In this document: positions 43,714 to 53,044 of the stretch, piece after piece
Position numbering within the stretch: the stretch's first letter is position 1
How the letters are laid out: every line of letters starts with the position of its first letter
Assembly (NCBI RefSeq): GCF_000316665.1
Contig: NC_019678.1
Location: forward strand, 5,642,001-5,706,000
Length of the DNA: 64,000 nt
Source: Rivularia sp. PCC 7116
GTDB lineage: Bacteria; Cyanobacteriota; Cyanobacteriia; Cyanobacteriales; Nostocaceae
Reading direction: 5' to 3'
Made by a program: the position numbers and the translations under genes
The notes under the pieces: model-generated
Database searches by the model: none
What the model was told of the DNA's origin: nothing
What the model saw: only the letters and a program-made list of their open reading frames with translations

Positions 43714-44634
43714 ATGTCTTCTCAGCCTACAATTCAAAATATATATACTGATGGCGCTTGTACCGGCAATCCAGGTCCCGGTGGTTGGGGTGTTGTTGTT
43801 TACTTCGATGATGGTTCGATTCACGAAATCGGTGATGCATCAAAAAAAACCACCAATAACAGGATGGAAATGCAAGCCGCGATCGCAGCTTTGGAATTTT
43901 TAGAATCTTCCGGGCAAAACAAACCCGTTACTCTTTACACCGACAGCGAATATCTAATTAACTGCGTTACGAAGTGGGTGAAAGGATGGAAGCGTAAAGG
44001 TTGGAAGAAATCCGACGGAAAACCCGTGCTTAACCAAGATTTATTGGAAATTCTAGATAATCTTAATAATCAAAAGATTAAATGGCAACACGTTCGCGGT
44101 CACGCTGGTAATATAGGTAACGAACGTTGCGACACAATCGCCCGTGGTTTTGCTTCAGGGAAAATACCATCGCTAAAGCAAATGCTGGATATAAATTTCA
44201 GTGATGCTAATTTCGCACAAAAAGCCGAAGTTGAGGTATCATCTACATCTAACTCACACATTACGCCACCCGTTATTAACAAAAAGATACATAATAGTAA
44301 TCTTGAGTCGGACACAAACAATACGAAAACTATGGAATCATCTAGCGCTTCTGCTACCTTGCAAAACGAAGATTTACCACGCGAAACAAGAGTCTCGCAA
44401 CTCCGCAGTTTAGTTGAAACTCTTCGCATTGCTGACGAAATAGCCGAAAAAGGTTACTTAATCACAAGTTCCGAATTAGCGGACTTAATGAACGTCCATG
44501 CTAGTGCTGTTACTAGCCGTGGAGACCAATGGCGTTGGAGAAACTGGATAGTTTCCCGAGTACGTCGCGAGGGTAATCAAATACTTTGGGAACTCGAACG
44601 CGCCGATAAACTTGACGATGATGAAGGAGAGTAA
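43714..44634 (+). CDS. rnhA: Ribonuclease HI with C-terminal extension
   Basis: 306 residues. Residues 1-150 are RNase HI, cutting RNA in RNA-DNA hybrids: catalytic Asp in Y-T-D-G-A-C, Glu in R-M-E-M-Q-A, Asp in Y-T-D-S-E-Y, plus H-V-R-G-H-A-G and R-C-D-T-I-A. A Ser/Thr/Asn-rich linker (about 165-220) is followed by a C-terminal domain (about 225-300: L-R-S-L-V-E-T-L-R, A-E-K-G-Y-L-I-T-S-S-E-L-A, W-R-W-R-N-W-I-V-S-R-V-R-R) that looks like a winged helix-turn-helix. E. coli RNase HI is about 155 residues, so the extension doubles the length. Confidence 0.93.
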   Translation: MSSQPTIQNIYTDGACTGNPGPGGWGVVVYFDDGSIHEIGDASKKTTNNRMEMQAAIAALEFLESSGQNKPVTLYTDSEYLINCVTKWVKGWKRKGWKKSDGKPVLNQDLLEILDNLNNQKIKWQHVRGHAGNIGNERCDTIARGFASGKIPSLKQMLDINFSDANFAQKAEVEVSSTSNSHITPPVINKKIHNSNLESDTNNTKTMESSSASATLQNEDLPRETRVSQLRSLVETLRIADEIAEKGYLITSSELADLMNVHASAVTSRGDQWRWRNWIVSRVRREGNQILWELERADKLDDDEGE

Positions 44635-44635
44635 A

Positions 44636-44750
44636 AAGAGTTAGGAGTTAGGAGTTAAGAGTTAGGAGTTAGAAATATTTTATTCTTTCCCTCCCTCACT
44701 CTCTCCCTCCCTCACTCCCTCACTCCTTTTTCCCCCTATCTCCCTCTCTC
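44636..44750. repeat. Tandem repeats between rnhA and cruG
   Basis: GAGTTAG heptamers are followed by TCCCTCAC/TCTCCCTC repeats. The two convergent genes end at the two sides. Nothing coding is seen. Confidence 0.7.
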
Positions 44751-44752
44751 TC

Positions 44753-45922
44753 TCAACCATACTCACGTCCTCGCCACTGTCGCGGGGTACGAAAGGCTGA
44801 CAAGAAAATTCTGGAAACTGCTAAGGGGTCTGCAATTGGTGAAAGCCAAAATAACCAGCCCCCTTTAGTTTGAGTAAAATCGTAAGACGGTGCTATTGCT
44901 AAAAGCATTAAACAACGAATTAGCAGTAAAAATAGATTCAGAGACAAAAGTACCGATGGGAAAAGAACGTGGGGAGAAAGAAATAATAGTAAAACTACTA
45001 ATATTAAAGGTAAGCCTTGGGTTGATGCGAGCAACCATAAGTCTCCCCAAGTTTGAGCCTTTGAAGATGCGTCTTTTAGGTCAAGGCTTCTTCCCCATTC
45101 TTTCCAGGTTTCTGCTGCTCCTTCATACATCCTTACCTTAAGTACTTTAGCTCCATCTAAGAAACCTACTTTAAAACCAGTTGCGGCTATCTGTCTTGCT
45201 AAAGTGACATCATCGCAAAATGAACTTTTGGCGCTGGTATAGCCATTAACTGTTTCTAAAACCGAACGACGGCACAGAAAGCATTGTCCGTTAGCCATTA
45301 CCCGCTCGGATGCCTGCGTATTCACACCCGCAGGGTCAAATCTATAAAGTAGCGTCATTAACAGCGCCGGTTGAAGCAAAGATTCACCAGGATATTTAAG
45401 AATGAATCGGGGAGACAGCGAAACTAAATCGTATTCGAGAGCAGATGCAGTTTTGATCAAACCAGCAACTAAACCGGGATGCGGTTGAGTATCCGCATCC
45501 ATTCCCAGAAACCATTCACTCTTCGGGTCAATATTCAAAAAGCCATTATGTAAAGCCCACGGACGACCTACCCAATATGAAGGCAAAGGGTCATCTGTTA
45601 TCAAACGAAAACGCGGGTCTTTTTCAATTGTTGCTTTTACTAAGTCGCGGGTACCATCTTGGGAATTGCTATCCACAACGATGATTTCCCGGACTTCATA
45701 ACTTTGTTTGCTCAACCCACTTAACAAGGGGCTGATACGTTCGACTTCATTAAGAGTCGGAACCACCACGCTAACATTCCCTAAAAGTTCAGGTGTAGGA
45801 CTTTGGGGCTGAATCGGAGGTTGGCGAAATGGTCCTTTTAGTAGACGCGACAGCAGAACAAAAACTGCTGGTACCTGAATAAGTAAAATACAAAGCGAGA
45901 TACCGCTCAAAAACTCCTGCAT
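44753..45922 (-). CDS. cruG: Carotenoid glycosyltransferase (family 2), CruG
   Basis: 389 residues. A GT-2 catalytic domain (about 45-260) has V-V-V-P-T-L-N-E, V-D-S-N-S-Q-D-G, the metal-binding G-M-D-A-D-T and a later D-D-V-T-L-A, with a membrane helix at the start and about three at the C-terminus. Established knowledge: CruG attaches the sugar to the 2'-hydroxyl of myxol, making myxoxanthophyll, and is encoded beside cruF. That neighbour is present here, 22 bp upstream on the same strand, which supports the assignment. Confidence 0.87.
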   Translation of the reverse strand: MQEFLSGISLCILLIQVPAVFVLLSRLLKGPFRQPPIQPQSPTPELLGNVSVVVPTLNEVERISPLLSGLSKQSYEVREIIVVDSNSQDGTRDLVKATIEKDPRFRLITDDPLPSYWVGRPWALHNGFLNIDPKSEWFLGMDADTQPHPGLVAGLIKTASALEYDLVSLSPRFILKYPGESLLQPALLMTLLYRFDPAGVNTQASERVMANGQCFLCRRSVLETVNGYTSAKSSFCDDVTLARQIAATGFKVGFLDGAKVLKVRMYEGAAETWKEWGRSLDLKDASSKAQTWGDLWLLASTQGLPLILVVLLLFLSPHVLFPSVLLSLNLFLLLIRCLMLLAIAPSYDFTQTKGGWLFWLSPIADPLAVSRIFLSAFRTPRQWRGREYG

Positions 45923-45944
45923 TATTAATCGCTATGTTGAATCA

Positions 45945-46859
45945 TTACTTAACAGCAACTTTTAGAGAAGCGACTGCAACTTCATTTGCTGCATTTTCTA
46001 CATCATCAACTGTATAGGTTGGTACTGTAGAACTTTTCAACCACAAAACTAAAGCCGGAATTACACCTAAAACAAAACCTAAAGAAACTGGGATAACATA
46101 ACCATCCCCCAGACTTAACCCAGCAGCAAAACCAAAATTGCTTAAGTAAACAATTAGAGGAAGAACTAATTGCGAACGCCATAATTTAATCGGCTTCGTA
46201 CCCCATATCAAAGCTGCTAAACTCATAAACAGGGCGCTAGTACCAAACCAACCAGCATAGTTTCGATAAGGTGTTCCGAAGAAGTCTCCCGGAGTTTCCC
46301 AATACCAGAAAGGAAAAGCTGTTTGACTCATAGCTGGTTCCAAAGCGAAATCCCAACTTGTGAAGAGCAAAGCACCAATGGCGATCGCCCCAATATGGCG
46401 AATCAATGTTGGTTTTTCGGCTACCTTTAAACCACTTCTTGCAATTAAGTAAGCTGACAAACCTACATAAAACCAGGATAAAGGAATAGTAAACGGCACT
46501 AAACCGCCTATTTTATAACCCAAACCACTAAGATAACTGTAATCTCCAAAGGGAAAACCAGTACTAGTTCCCAGCAGCTCGCTACCTACCGATATTAAAA
46601 CAGAAGGTATTAGAAAACCCAGCCAAGTCCGCCATCCCAAGACTCTACATGCATAAATCGAAACGGCTACTATGCCAAAAATAATGTCTACTACACCACC
46701 ATTAGCCATACTCACTTGCATAGCTGTTTGTCCAACATCCCCAAAATTCAAAATCATTTTGGCGTTAGGTATCACCAACATAATACCTACAAGTCCGAAA
46801 ACCTTAGCCAAAATATGACTTATAAGGCAGACGCGCTCCGCAATAACAGATTGTCTCAT
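45945..46859 (-). CDS. cruF: Carotenoid 1',2'-hydratase CruF
   Basis: 304 residues, about seven membrane helices, with the DUF422 carotenoid biosynthesis motifs: G-S-E-L-L-G-T-S-T-G-F-P-F-G-D-Y-S-Y, G-L-V-P-F-T-I-P-L-S-W-F-Y-V, and W-D-F-A-L-E-P-A-M-S. CruF hydrates the psi-end of gamma-carotene in the myxoxanthophyll pathway. It is the first gene of the cruF-cruG pair. The gap 46860-47211 upstream is gene-free AT-rich DNA that must carry the promoter; no clear box is seen. Confidence 0.92.
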   Translation of the reverse strand: MRQSVIAERVCLISHILAKVFGLVGIMLVIPNAKMILNFGDVGQTAMQVSMANGGVVDIIFGIVAVSIYACRVLGWRTWLGFLIPSVLISVGSELLGTSTGFPFGDYSYLSGLGYKIGGLVPFTIPLSWFYVGLSAYLIARSGLKVAEKPTLIRHIGAIAIGALLFTSWDFALEPAMSQTAFPFWYWETPGDFFGTPYRNYAGWFGTSALFMSLAALIWGTKPIKLWRSQLVLPLIVYLSNFGFAAGLSLGDGYVIPVSLGFVLGVIPALVLWLKSSTVPTYTVDDVENAANEVAVASLKVAVK

Positions 46860-47211
46860 GATAATCCCTTAACAAGATATGATAAGCCGCAACTTAGCTG
46901 ATATCAGTTTACAAATGTTTAAGAACACATTGAAATAATTTTTAATAAAATCTTATTCTACCTGCTTACTTAAACATCCTCATCTTTTTTTCCTGGCTTG
47001 ATATCAAAGATAGAGTTATAGTTTACGGCATCACAGCCAGCTATCGTAAAGTAAAATAGATTGTCGAGCTTCAGTCGAGCTTCAAAATATCAGTGTTATT
47101 AAACACTTTATCCTCAATTGGTGCAACTAATACTGAGATAAAAGTAATCATTCTTACTTTTGAAAGATTGTAAATTAACTACTCACTGTCTCGATGGAGA
47201 CAAACAGTTAG
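46860..47211. other. Gene-free divergent promoter region
   Basis: About 350 bp between divergent genes, cruF and a small membrane protein gene. A TCGAGCTTCAGTCGAGCTTCA direct repeat lies near 47066. No ribosome site or frame of note was found, so I treat it as the shared promoter region. Confidence 0.5.
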
Positions 47212-47640
47212 ATGTCTATCATACAACAGCTTCCTTGGGTTTCACTTACGCTCGTATTGCTTACTTACAGCGTATTTGGATGGATATTATCTAAAGAAAA
47301 CCTGCCGTTATTTGCATGGTTAATGATTGGAATTAGCGTGTTGCTTCTAGTTGCGGCAATAACTACTCCTTGGTCAAAAGCTGTCAAATACGTGAAGTTT
47401 TTATTCAACACAAAGTTAAAATCTTTTCTGTTGGCTGTTTTGGGAGCATTCTTATTTTTTCTTGTTTTTGCTGAGTTCAGAATCTTTCTAGATATTATGC
47501 TAATAATTAGCGCAACTATTTTGGTAAGATTAGATTTCCAAGTAGCTGGAATTAGCGAAAATAAAGCTTTTTTGCTTACTTCTTTGTTTTCTATAGTAGG
47601 GTTAATGTCTGGAATTTTATTAGATTATTTACTTTCATAA
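47212..47640 (+). CDS. Hypothetical membrane protein
   Basis: 142 residues with about five hydrophobic helices (V-S-L-T-L-V-L-L-T-Y-S-V-F-G-W-I, L-F-A-W-L-M-I-G-I-S-V-L-L-L-V-A, L-K-S-F-L-L-A-V-L-G-A-F-L-F-F-L, and a C-terminal pair). It has no recognised motif. Similar small proteins occur beside carotenoid or stress genes in cyanobacteria, but I cannot give a family. It is divergent from cruF. Confidence 0.65.
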   Translation: MSIIQQLPWVSLTLVLLTYSVFGWILSKENLPLFAWLMIGISVLLLVAAITTPWSKAVKYVKFLFNTKLKSFLLAVLGAFLFFLVFAEFRIFLDIMLIISATILVRLDFQVAGISENKAFLLTSLFSIVGLMSGILLDYLLS

Positions 47641-47853
47641 ATTCACAATGTGAATCAAAATTAAACAAGTTCAATTATTTTTTTTGATAGCGGTTTTCAA
47701 TTGCATACAATACGCAAGTTGGAGTTTACCCACTTCCCTTTCAAAGTTAGATATTTAGGTTTTAAATAAATAGTTAAGAATTTTCTTAAATGGTCAGGGT
47801 GAGGTTTCAATAAAAAAAATAAAAGGGGAGTATCCCAATGCCGGAACAAACAC

Positions 47854-47991
47854 CTTACCCGTCACCCCATAAGGATGCGGCTACACAAACAAAGCCCGAC
47901 GACCTAACGACCTGGGCTAGAAATTATCATAGCCCGCGAAGGCGGGCTTTGTTTTTTTAGCCCCAGACTTCTAGCCTGCGGGCTTTTTGTA
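47854..47991. repeat. Compound palindromic repeat downstream of rpmA
   Basis: Modules in order: CACCCCATAAGGATGCGGCT, AAGCCCGACGACC...TGGGCT, AGCCCGCGAAGGCGGGCT, then GCCCCAGACTTCTAGCCTGC and GGGCTTTTT. Same modules and order as at 3983-4255 and 9609-9735. It lies 12 bp after the rpmA stop on the minus strand. The remaining 47641-47853 sequence has no gene. Confidence 0.75.
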
Positions 47992-48003
47992 AAATTGAGA
48001 TTT

Positions 48004-48291
48004 TTAAGAAGCAACAGTTGCTGGTTCAGACTCAGTAGCGCCAGTGTAAACGCTAACTTTCTTGCGGCTCTTGCCCTTTCTTTCAAAAGTTACAACACCG
48101 TCAATTAAAGCAAACAAAGTATCATCTTTACCGATACCAACATTGTTGCCGGGGTGATACTTAGTACCGCGTTGACGTACCAAAATATTTCCAGCGAGAA
48201 CATTCTGACCACCATAGCGTTTCACGCCAAGGCGCTGAGCATTTGAGTCGCGTCCGTTACGAGTACTACCAGTTCCCTTCTTATGAGCCAT
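48004..48291 (-). CDS. rpmA: 50S ribosomal protein L27
   Basis: 95 residues beginning [16 protein letters not shown], the conserved N-terminal extension that reaches the peptidyl-transferase centre, then [15 protein letters not shown] and H-P-G-N-N-V-G. The C-terminal ~12 residues are less conserved. It lies downstream of rplU on the same strand, with heptamer repeats in the gap. Confidence 0.97.
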   Translation of the reverse strand: MAHKKGTGSTRNGRDSNAQRLGVKRYGGQNVLAGNILVRQRGTKYHPGNNVGIGKDDTLFALIDGVVTFERKGKSRKKVSVYTGATESEPATVAS

Positions 48292-48324
48292 GTTTTCTCC
48301 TTTTGATAATTGATGATAAAAACG

Positions 48325-48419
48325 TTAAAGGTTAAAGGTTAAAGGTTAAAGGTCAAAGGTTAGGAGTTTGAAATTACCAATTACCCATTACCAATTACCA
48401 ATTACCAATTACCCATTAC
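48325..48419. repeat. Heptamer repeats inside the rplU-rpmA operon
   Basis: GGTTAAA/GGTCAAA units at 48325-48362 and ATTACCA/ATTACCC units at 48374-48419 fill the 128-bp gap between two ribosomal protein genes. The array abuts the TAG stop codon of rplU (minus strand, 48420-48422). Confidence 0.85.
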
Positions 48420-48833
48420 CTATTCTGCAACAACTTCAGCAGTTACGGCTTCAGCAGGTGCTTCTTCATTGCTAGCAGTACTATCAGAAGAAGTTTGTGC
48501 AGAAGCAACGACAGAACCATTCATATTAATGGAATCAATCATTAAACGAGTAATTTCTTGACGATGACCGCGCTTTTTACGGGTTTTCTTTTTCGGCTTC
48601 ATCTTGTATACCAAGACTTTGCGCCCTCTAAAGTGGCGCATTACCGTTCCTTCTACCGTAGCTCCGGACACTAAAGGCTGTCCTATATTAACTTCACCGT
48701 CATGCTGCACAAATAAAACTGAATCTATAGTAACTTTCTCATCCGGTTCTTTATGCAGTAGCTCAATATCGTAAAAACGTCCCGGTTCAACTTTTAGTTG
48801 CTTTCCGCCGGTTTCAATAATTGCGTAACTCAT
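48420..48833 (-). CDS. rplU: 50S ribosomal protein L21
   Basis: 137 residues: [16 protein letters not shown] at the start, [23 protein letters not shown] at about 88-110 and then a Ser/Thr/Glu/Ala-rich tail (about 115-137). The tail is longer than in E. coli L21 (103 residues), as in other cyanobacteria. First gene of the rplU-rpmA pair. The upstream region 48834-49022 presumably holds the promoter; a repeat follows it. Confidence 0.97.
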   Translation of the reverse strand: MSYAIIETGGKQLKVEPGRFYDIELLHKEPDEKVTIDSVLFVQHDGEVNIGQPLVSGATVEGTVMRHFRGRKVLVYKMKPKKKTRKKRGHRQEITRLMIDSINMNGSVVASAQTSSDSTASNEEAPAEAVTAEVVAE

Positions 48834-49032
48834 TTATTTATCCTTAAAATTGCCGTACAGGTAGCTGATTCACAACTGCTAAATCGTTGTAACCAGCTTT
48901 TACAACATGCCTACCTGGTCCGAGCAGGAATTAGACAGCCGACAGACAATATTACTATCATGGCGGCTTATTTTGCAAGTTTTAGATTGCTTCAATTACA
49001 GCATCGCTAAAAAGTTCAAGGTGTTCAGTTCG

Positions 49033-49101
49033 GGTGGTGCGTGACACTACAACCCTGATTACTAGGTTCAGAATTTAATTAAGTATCACAGCACCCTACA
49101 A
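49033..49101. repeat. GGTG...CACC palindromic repeat upstream of rplU
   Basis: GGTGGTGCGTGACACT at the left and AGTATCACAGCACCCTAC at the right form an imperfect palindrome, related to the copies at 12745-13387. The rest of 48834-49223 has no gene; TAGAGACGTAGCACTGCCAA (49162-49181) belongs to the AGACGTTG hairpin family. Confidence 0.6.
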
Positions 49102-49223
49102 CAAAAATGTGCCAGTTACGTAAGTCTTAGTGTTAATGCTTTCTTATTATCGGATAACACATTTAGAGACGTAGCACTGCCAAGTCTCAAACAGTTTGAT
49201 GTAATTGTGCAATACCAAAAATC

Positions 49224-49421
49224 TTATCGATTTAGTAAAGCATAATTAGAAGTTTTTTCTCTATTAGAAATATTAAATACCGGGTTCGAGAAAGAGCAAG
49301 CTTTCCAATGGCTTTTAACTAAACCATTATTTAATAATCCGCAGGTACCACCACGCTGTCCTAACGGCGTGAAATATTCGCAGTATCTACAGCTTGAAGG
49401 GGAAGAATTTAAAGTACTCAT
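49224..49421 (-). CDS. Conserved small Cys-containing hypothetical protein
   Basis: 65 residues with a four-Cys pattern: C-R-Y-C-E-Y, later G-G-T-C-G-L-L, and K-A-C-S. It could bind a metal or an Fe-S cluster; the family is small and cyanobacterial, of unknown role. It starts at ATG 49421. The long upstream region to 49967 is gene-free. Confidence 0.65.
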   Translation of the reverse strand: MSTLNSSPSSCRYCEYFTPLGQRGGTCGLLNNGLVKSHWKACSFSNPVFNISNREKTSNYALLNR

Positions 49422-49967
49422 ATTATTCTCTTTAAACTTAAAAAAACAATTGCCTACTTTCTAACAAATAGCTAGCCTATCGCCAAATTACTTGTAAAAG
49501 TTAGGAATCCACCATCTCTGGATACTGTTGACAACCATTAATGATTGCCAAAAATAATTCGATATCACACTATCCTTGGGTTGATATTGGTTTGTCTTTC
49601 TTAAGGGTGAGAGATTAAAATAACTATGCACATCGGTATAGAAAGTATATATATAATCTAATTCTTGAAAAAATGTGAATTCACCTCATTATCGGGTCTC
49701 AACGTCATTCTAGAACTTAAAGATGATAATAGATTTATTCGTTTTTAGTCTTAATTTTGGATAGTAGCGTTTATTGATGCGAATTGAATAAGTATATAAA
49801 TCATTAAGCTACAGCTATAGCAGTATTAAAGGTTACTATTTATTTAAGCCAAAGCGATAACTAAGAAGCCTGGTTTTCTTAAAAAAGTTAGTTGCTGGCA
49901 TATTAAGCAATTTAAGATATATAACTAAAAAACGATTATTAGTTTCAGCTATATTAAGCAATAAAAT
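49422..49967. other. Gene-free AT-rich region
   Basis: About 545 bp without an open frame of note, hairpin or repeat family that I recognise. It contains the divergent promoters of the small Cys protein and the nucleotidyltransferase gene. Confidence 0.45.
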
Positions 49968-51059
49968 ATGAAAAGAATAGAAGTAGAACAAAGAACGATT
50001 TTTATCGGATTAGCCGGAAGTCATGGTTATGGATTAAACCGTCCCGATTCCGATTATGACTGGAGGGGTGTATTTGTCGCACCCAAAGAATATTATTTAG
50101 GATTTAATAAAGGTATCGAACAAAAAGATAACGGTTGGAACGAACCGGGTATATTTTCGTTTCTGGATAACAGCGAAGATACTGTTATCTATGAATTAAG
50201 AAAAATCATCCAGCTATTAGCAGGAGCAAACCCCAACGTTTTAGAACTATTGTGGTTAAGCGAATATCCTATCTTAACTCCAGTCGGACAGCGTTTAATT
50301 GATTGCAGAAAGTTATTTTTAAGTAAAAAGGTAAAGCATACCTATTCCGGTTATGCATTTGCTCAAATCAAAAAAATAGAAACTCATCGTAAGTGGTTAT
50401 TAAATCCCCCGCAATCCAAACCATTACCATCTGACTTTGAAATAGAAAACGAAACACCTTTAGTTAAAGAAGAATTAAACGCTTTTCTAGAATATCTTTA
50501 TTTATTAATTAGAGGTAAAATCGAATTTTTAGAAGAAGCAGAACAACTGTATAAATTGTTAACAGCCGATATTGACTTTAAAGGAATGTTGAAACAGCAT
50601 CCTTTACCAGATGAAACCATAGAAAAAACACAAGAATTTACAAATAGCCGTAAAGACTTTATTCGCCTGCTGCAAAGAAGCCAAAGATATCATAATGCAT
50701 TGAGAGAATGGCAGGCCTATCAATCGTGGAAAAAAAATAGAAATCCTCAGAGAGCAGAAACCGAAAAATTATCGGGTTATGACCTCAAACATGGAATGCA
50801 CTGTATTAGATTATTACGTAGTGGTTTAGAAATATTACGCAATCAAGAAGTTATCGTAGACAGAAATAAAATCGGCGATGCAGCAAGTTTAAAAGCAATT
50901 CTTAACGGCGAATACTCCTACGAACAACTAATGCAAATGGCTGAAGATTTGGTAGCCGAAATGGAAACAGTTTATGACGAATCAACCTTACGCCATAAAC
51001 CAGATTTAGAACAGATTAATGATTTATGTATTGAATTAGTAGAAATGCAAGGGTTTTAA
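49968..51059 (+). CDS. Predicted nucleotidyltransferase (DNA polymerase beta superfamily, RlaP-like)
   Basis: 363 residues. The N-terminal motif G-S-H-G-Y-G followed by N-R-P-D-S-D-Y-D-W-R-G-V-F is the nucleotidyltransferase metal site of the RlaP-type family. It continues with a helical C-terminal region (about 110-363) containing K-H-G-M-H-C-I-R-L-L-R-S-G. These enzymes are proposed to modify RNA or small molecules; none has been linked with a clear substrate in cyanobacteria that I know of. Starts at ATG 49968. It is followed by tandem repeats at 51060-51300. Confidence 0.85.
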   Translation: MKRIEVEQRTIFIGLAGSHGYGLNRPDSDYDWRGVFVAPKEYYLGFNKGIEQKDNGWNEPGIFSFLDNSEDTVIYELRKIIQLLAGANPNVLELLWLSEYPILTPVGQRLIDCRKLFLSKKVKHTYSGYAFAQIKKIETHRKWLLNPPQSKPLPSDFEIENETPLVKEELNAFLEYLYLLIRGKIEFLEEAEQLYKLLTADIDFKGMLKQHPLPDETIEKTQEFTNSRKDFIRLLQRSQRYHNALREWQAYQSWKKNRNPQRAETEKLSGYDLKHGMHCIRLLRSGLEILRNQEVIVDRNKIGDAASLKAILNGEYSYEQLMQMAEDLVAEMETVYDESTLRHKPDLEQINDLCIELVEMQGF

Positions 51060-51300
51060 TCAGTTAGCAGTGAACAGTGAACAGTGAGCAGTTTTCAACC
51101 GGAGGATGTGGATCTTCAATTATCAGTTACCCTTCACAAAAACAAAATTATCTTACGTCGGTGAATTTTGAATTTCTGTAAATTATGAATGATAGGGCAT
51201 GGAGCATTGGGCGTTGGGCATGGGGGATTAGGTATGGGAGAATAAAAGTTAGAAAAAACTGTTAACCACTAACCACTAACCACTAACAACTAACTTTTAT
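51060..51300. repeat. Tandem repeats between the nucleotidyltransferase and VOC genes
   Basis: AGTGAAC units at about 51066-51090 and GGGCATG / CCACTAA units at about 51200-51290 make up much of the gap. They are the same types as elsewhere in the window. Confidence 0.7.
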
Positions 51301-51303
51301 AAT

Positions 51304-51666
51304 ATGCAAATTACCCAATGTTTGCACGCAGCAATTCTTGTGACTGATTTAAACCGTAGCGAAAAATTTTACGGTGAGATTCTCAAACTACCTCAAACAG
51401 AACGTTCGCGAAATTTTCCCGGTAGCTGGTATCAAGTTGGTGAATATCAGTTACACCTAATAGTTACATCCCAAGTTTCTAACCAACCAAAACACGAAAA
51501 ATGGGGACGCAACCCCCACATTGCTTTTTCAGTTGCCGACTTAGATGCCGCCAAAGAGCGATTATTAAAATATAATTGCCCAATCCAACCAAGTGCTTCT
51601 GGTCGTCGAGCATTATTCACCCAAGACCCAGATGGGAATATTATTGAATTAAGCGAACAGCAGTAG
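51304..51666 (+). CDS. VOC-family (glyoxalase/bleomycin-resistance-like) protein
   Basis: 120 residues; one vicinal-oxygen-chelate domain with paired beta-alpha-beta-beta-beta modules. Metal-ligand candidates are His8 (C-L-H-A-A-I), a Glu in the middle and the final Glu of D-P-D-G-N-I-I-E-L. It could be a glyoxalase, dioxygenase or resistance protein; this cannot be told from sequence. ATG 51304. Confidence 0.88.
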   Translation: MQITQCLHAAILVTDLNRSEKFYGEILKLPQTERSRNFPGSWYQVGEYQLHLIVTSQVSNQPKHEKWGRNPHIAFSVADLDAAKERLLKYNCPIQPSASGRRALFTQDPDGNIIELSEQQ

Positions 51667-51703
51667 AAAGTTAGGAATTAGGAGTTATAAATATACCCCT
51701 TAC

Positions 51704-51747
51704 TGTTAACTGTTAACTGTTCACTGTTCACTGTTCACTGTTCACTG
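51704..51747. repeat. Tandem repeats before the recombinase gene
   Basis: Six copies of CTGTTAA/CTGTTCA heptamers end one base before the recombinase ATG at 51749, so no normal ribosome site precedes that gene. Confidence 0.75.
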
Positions 51748-51748
51748 A

Positions 51749-53044
51749 ATGAAGTTCGGATACACTTACAGCGACCCTTTATTAGAACAAAATCCCGAAC
51801 CTACGAGCTTGGGATGGGATGTAGATAAAATTTATCAAGATTTGGGAAAACGTTCGGAGTTACAACAATTATTTCAAGACTGTAAAATAAATCCCCCAGA
51901 TTGCGTTTTTATTCGACGCTTGGAAGAATTAGGTGATTCTGTTGAAGAAGTAACCTTTACACTTTCTCAATTTGAAAAAATGGGAATAAATTTGATCGCA
52001 GTCGAACAAAATTACAACTCTCAAACAAAATATTCTAATACTCATGCCAACTTACTCAAACTCTTATACGAAATTCAGCAACAAAAACGTAGCGATCGCA
52101 TTCGTCAGGGACACGCACGCAATCGCTTAGAAGCAATACCACCGCCAGGAAAAGCACCTTACGGATACCGTAGAGGTAAAGCAAAATATATTATTGACCG
52201 TACTATCTCACCAGTAGTTAAAGAGTTTTTTGATCGCTTTTTGCTATACGGTTCCTTACGTGGAGCAGTGCGTCATATAGCGAAAAAATACGGTAAAAAA
52301 ATATCAGTTACCACTGGAAGACGCTGGCTATCTAATCCGGTGTACCGTGGCGATATTGCTTACCGGAATGGGGAAATCGTTCGCGATACTCACAACGCAA
52401 TCATTTCTCGTGAAGAAGCTGCTCAAGTAGATCGCATTTTACGTCGCAACAGTCGTTTACCATCTCGTACAGCTAGCGCACCGCGTTCTCTAGCGGGTTT
52501 AGTTGTTTGCGGTGAATGCCAATCGCATATGAATGTCACTCGCGTCACCTTTCGCAGACAGAAAAAGGAGTATAACTATTTACGTCCTATCAACTGTTCT
52601 AAAAATAAAAAATGCCGTAGTATTTCTTATCAACAAGTATTAGAAAGTACTATTGAAAAGGTTTGTAATGACTTACCTCACGCAGTAGAAAATATAAATT
52701 TTCCATTCTTTGATGAAGTCAAAAATAATTTAACAAAAGTTATTACCGCTCAACAACAGATATTAGAGCAGATACCATCTTTAGTAGAAACCGGTATCTT
52801 AGATGAAGAAACCGCTAAACTGAGAATTTATAAAATTCGTACCGAAATATCTCACCTCCAAACACAATTAGAAATATTACCACCAGTTAATTTACGTTCC
52901 GTTGCTCAAGCCGTTTCAATACCACAATTTTGGCTCGATTTATCAGAAACAGAAAGAAGATTTTATTTTAGAGAATTTATTCGTCAAATCGAAATTATTC
53001 GTCAAAACAGCAGTTGGGATTTACGAATTATTTTTATCTTTTAA
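51749..53044 (+). CDS. Large serine recombinase-family protein, N-terminal domain degenerate
   Basis: 431 residues. The middle (about 125-250: G-H-A-R-N-R-L-E-A, P-P-P-G-K-A-P-Y-G-Y-R, W-L-S-N-P-V-Y-R-G-D-I, N-A-I-I-S-R-E-E) is the recombinase domain, followed by a zinc-ribbon region (V-C-G-E-C-Q; N-C-S-K-N-K-K-C) and a coiled coil. The resolvase catalytic domain is short: Ser8 is present in G-Y-T-Y-S-D, but the Arg of Y-x-R-V-S and the second Arg of D-R-x-x-R are absent. Relatives include XisF, which excises the fdxN element. Whether this one is active is uncertain. A MITE begins at its stop codon. Confidence 0.82.
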   Translation: MKFGYTYSDPLLEQNPEPTSLGWDVDKIYQDLGKRSELQQLFQDCKINPPDCVFIRRLEELGDSVEEVTFTLSQFEKMGINLIAVEQNYNSQTKYSNTHANLLKLLYEIQQQKRSDRIRQGHARNRLEAIPPPGKAPYGYRRGKAKYIIDRTISPVVKEFFDRFLLYGSLRGAVRHIAKKYGKKISVTTGRRWLSNPVYRGDIAYRNGEIVRDTHNAIISREEAAQVDRILRRNSRLPSRTASAPRSLAGLVVCGECQSHMNVTRVTFRRQKKEYNYLRPINCSKNKKCRSISYQQVLESTIEKVCNDLPHAVENINFPFFDEVKNNLTKVITAQQQILEQIPSLVETGILDEETAKLRIYKIRTEISHLQTQLEILPPVNLRSVAQAVSIPQFWLDLSETERRFYFREFIRQIEIIRQNSSWDLRIIFIF

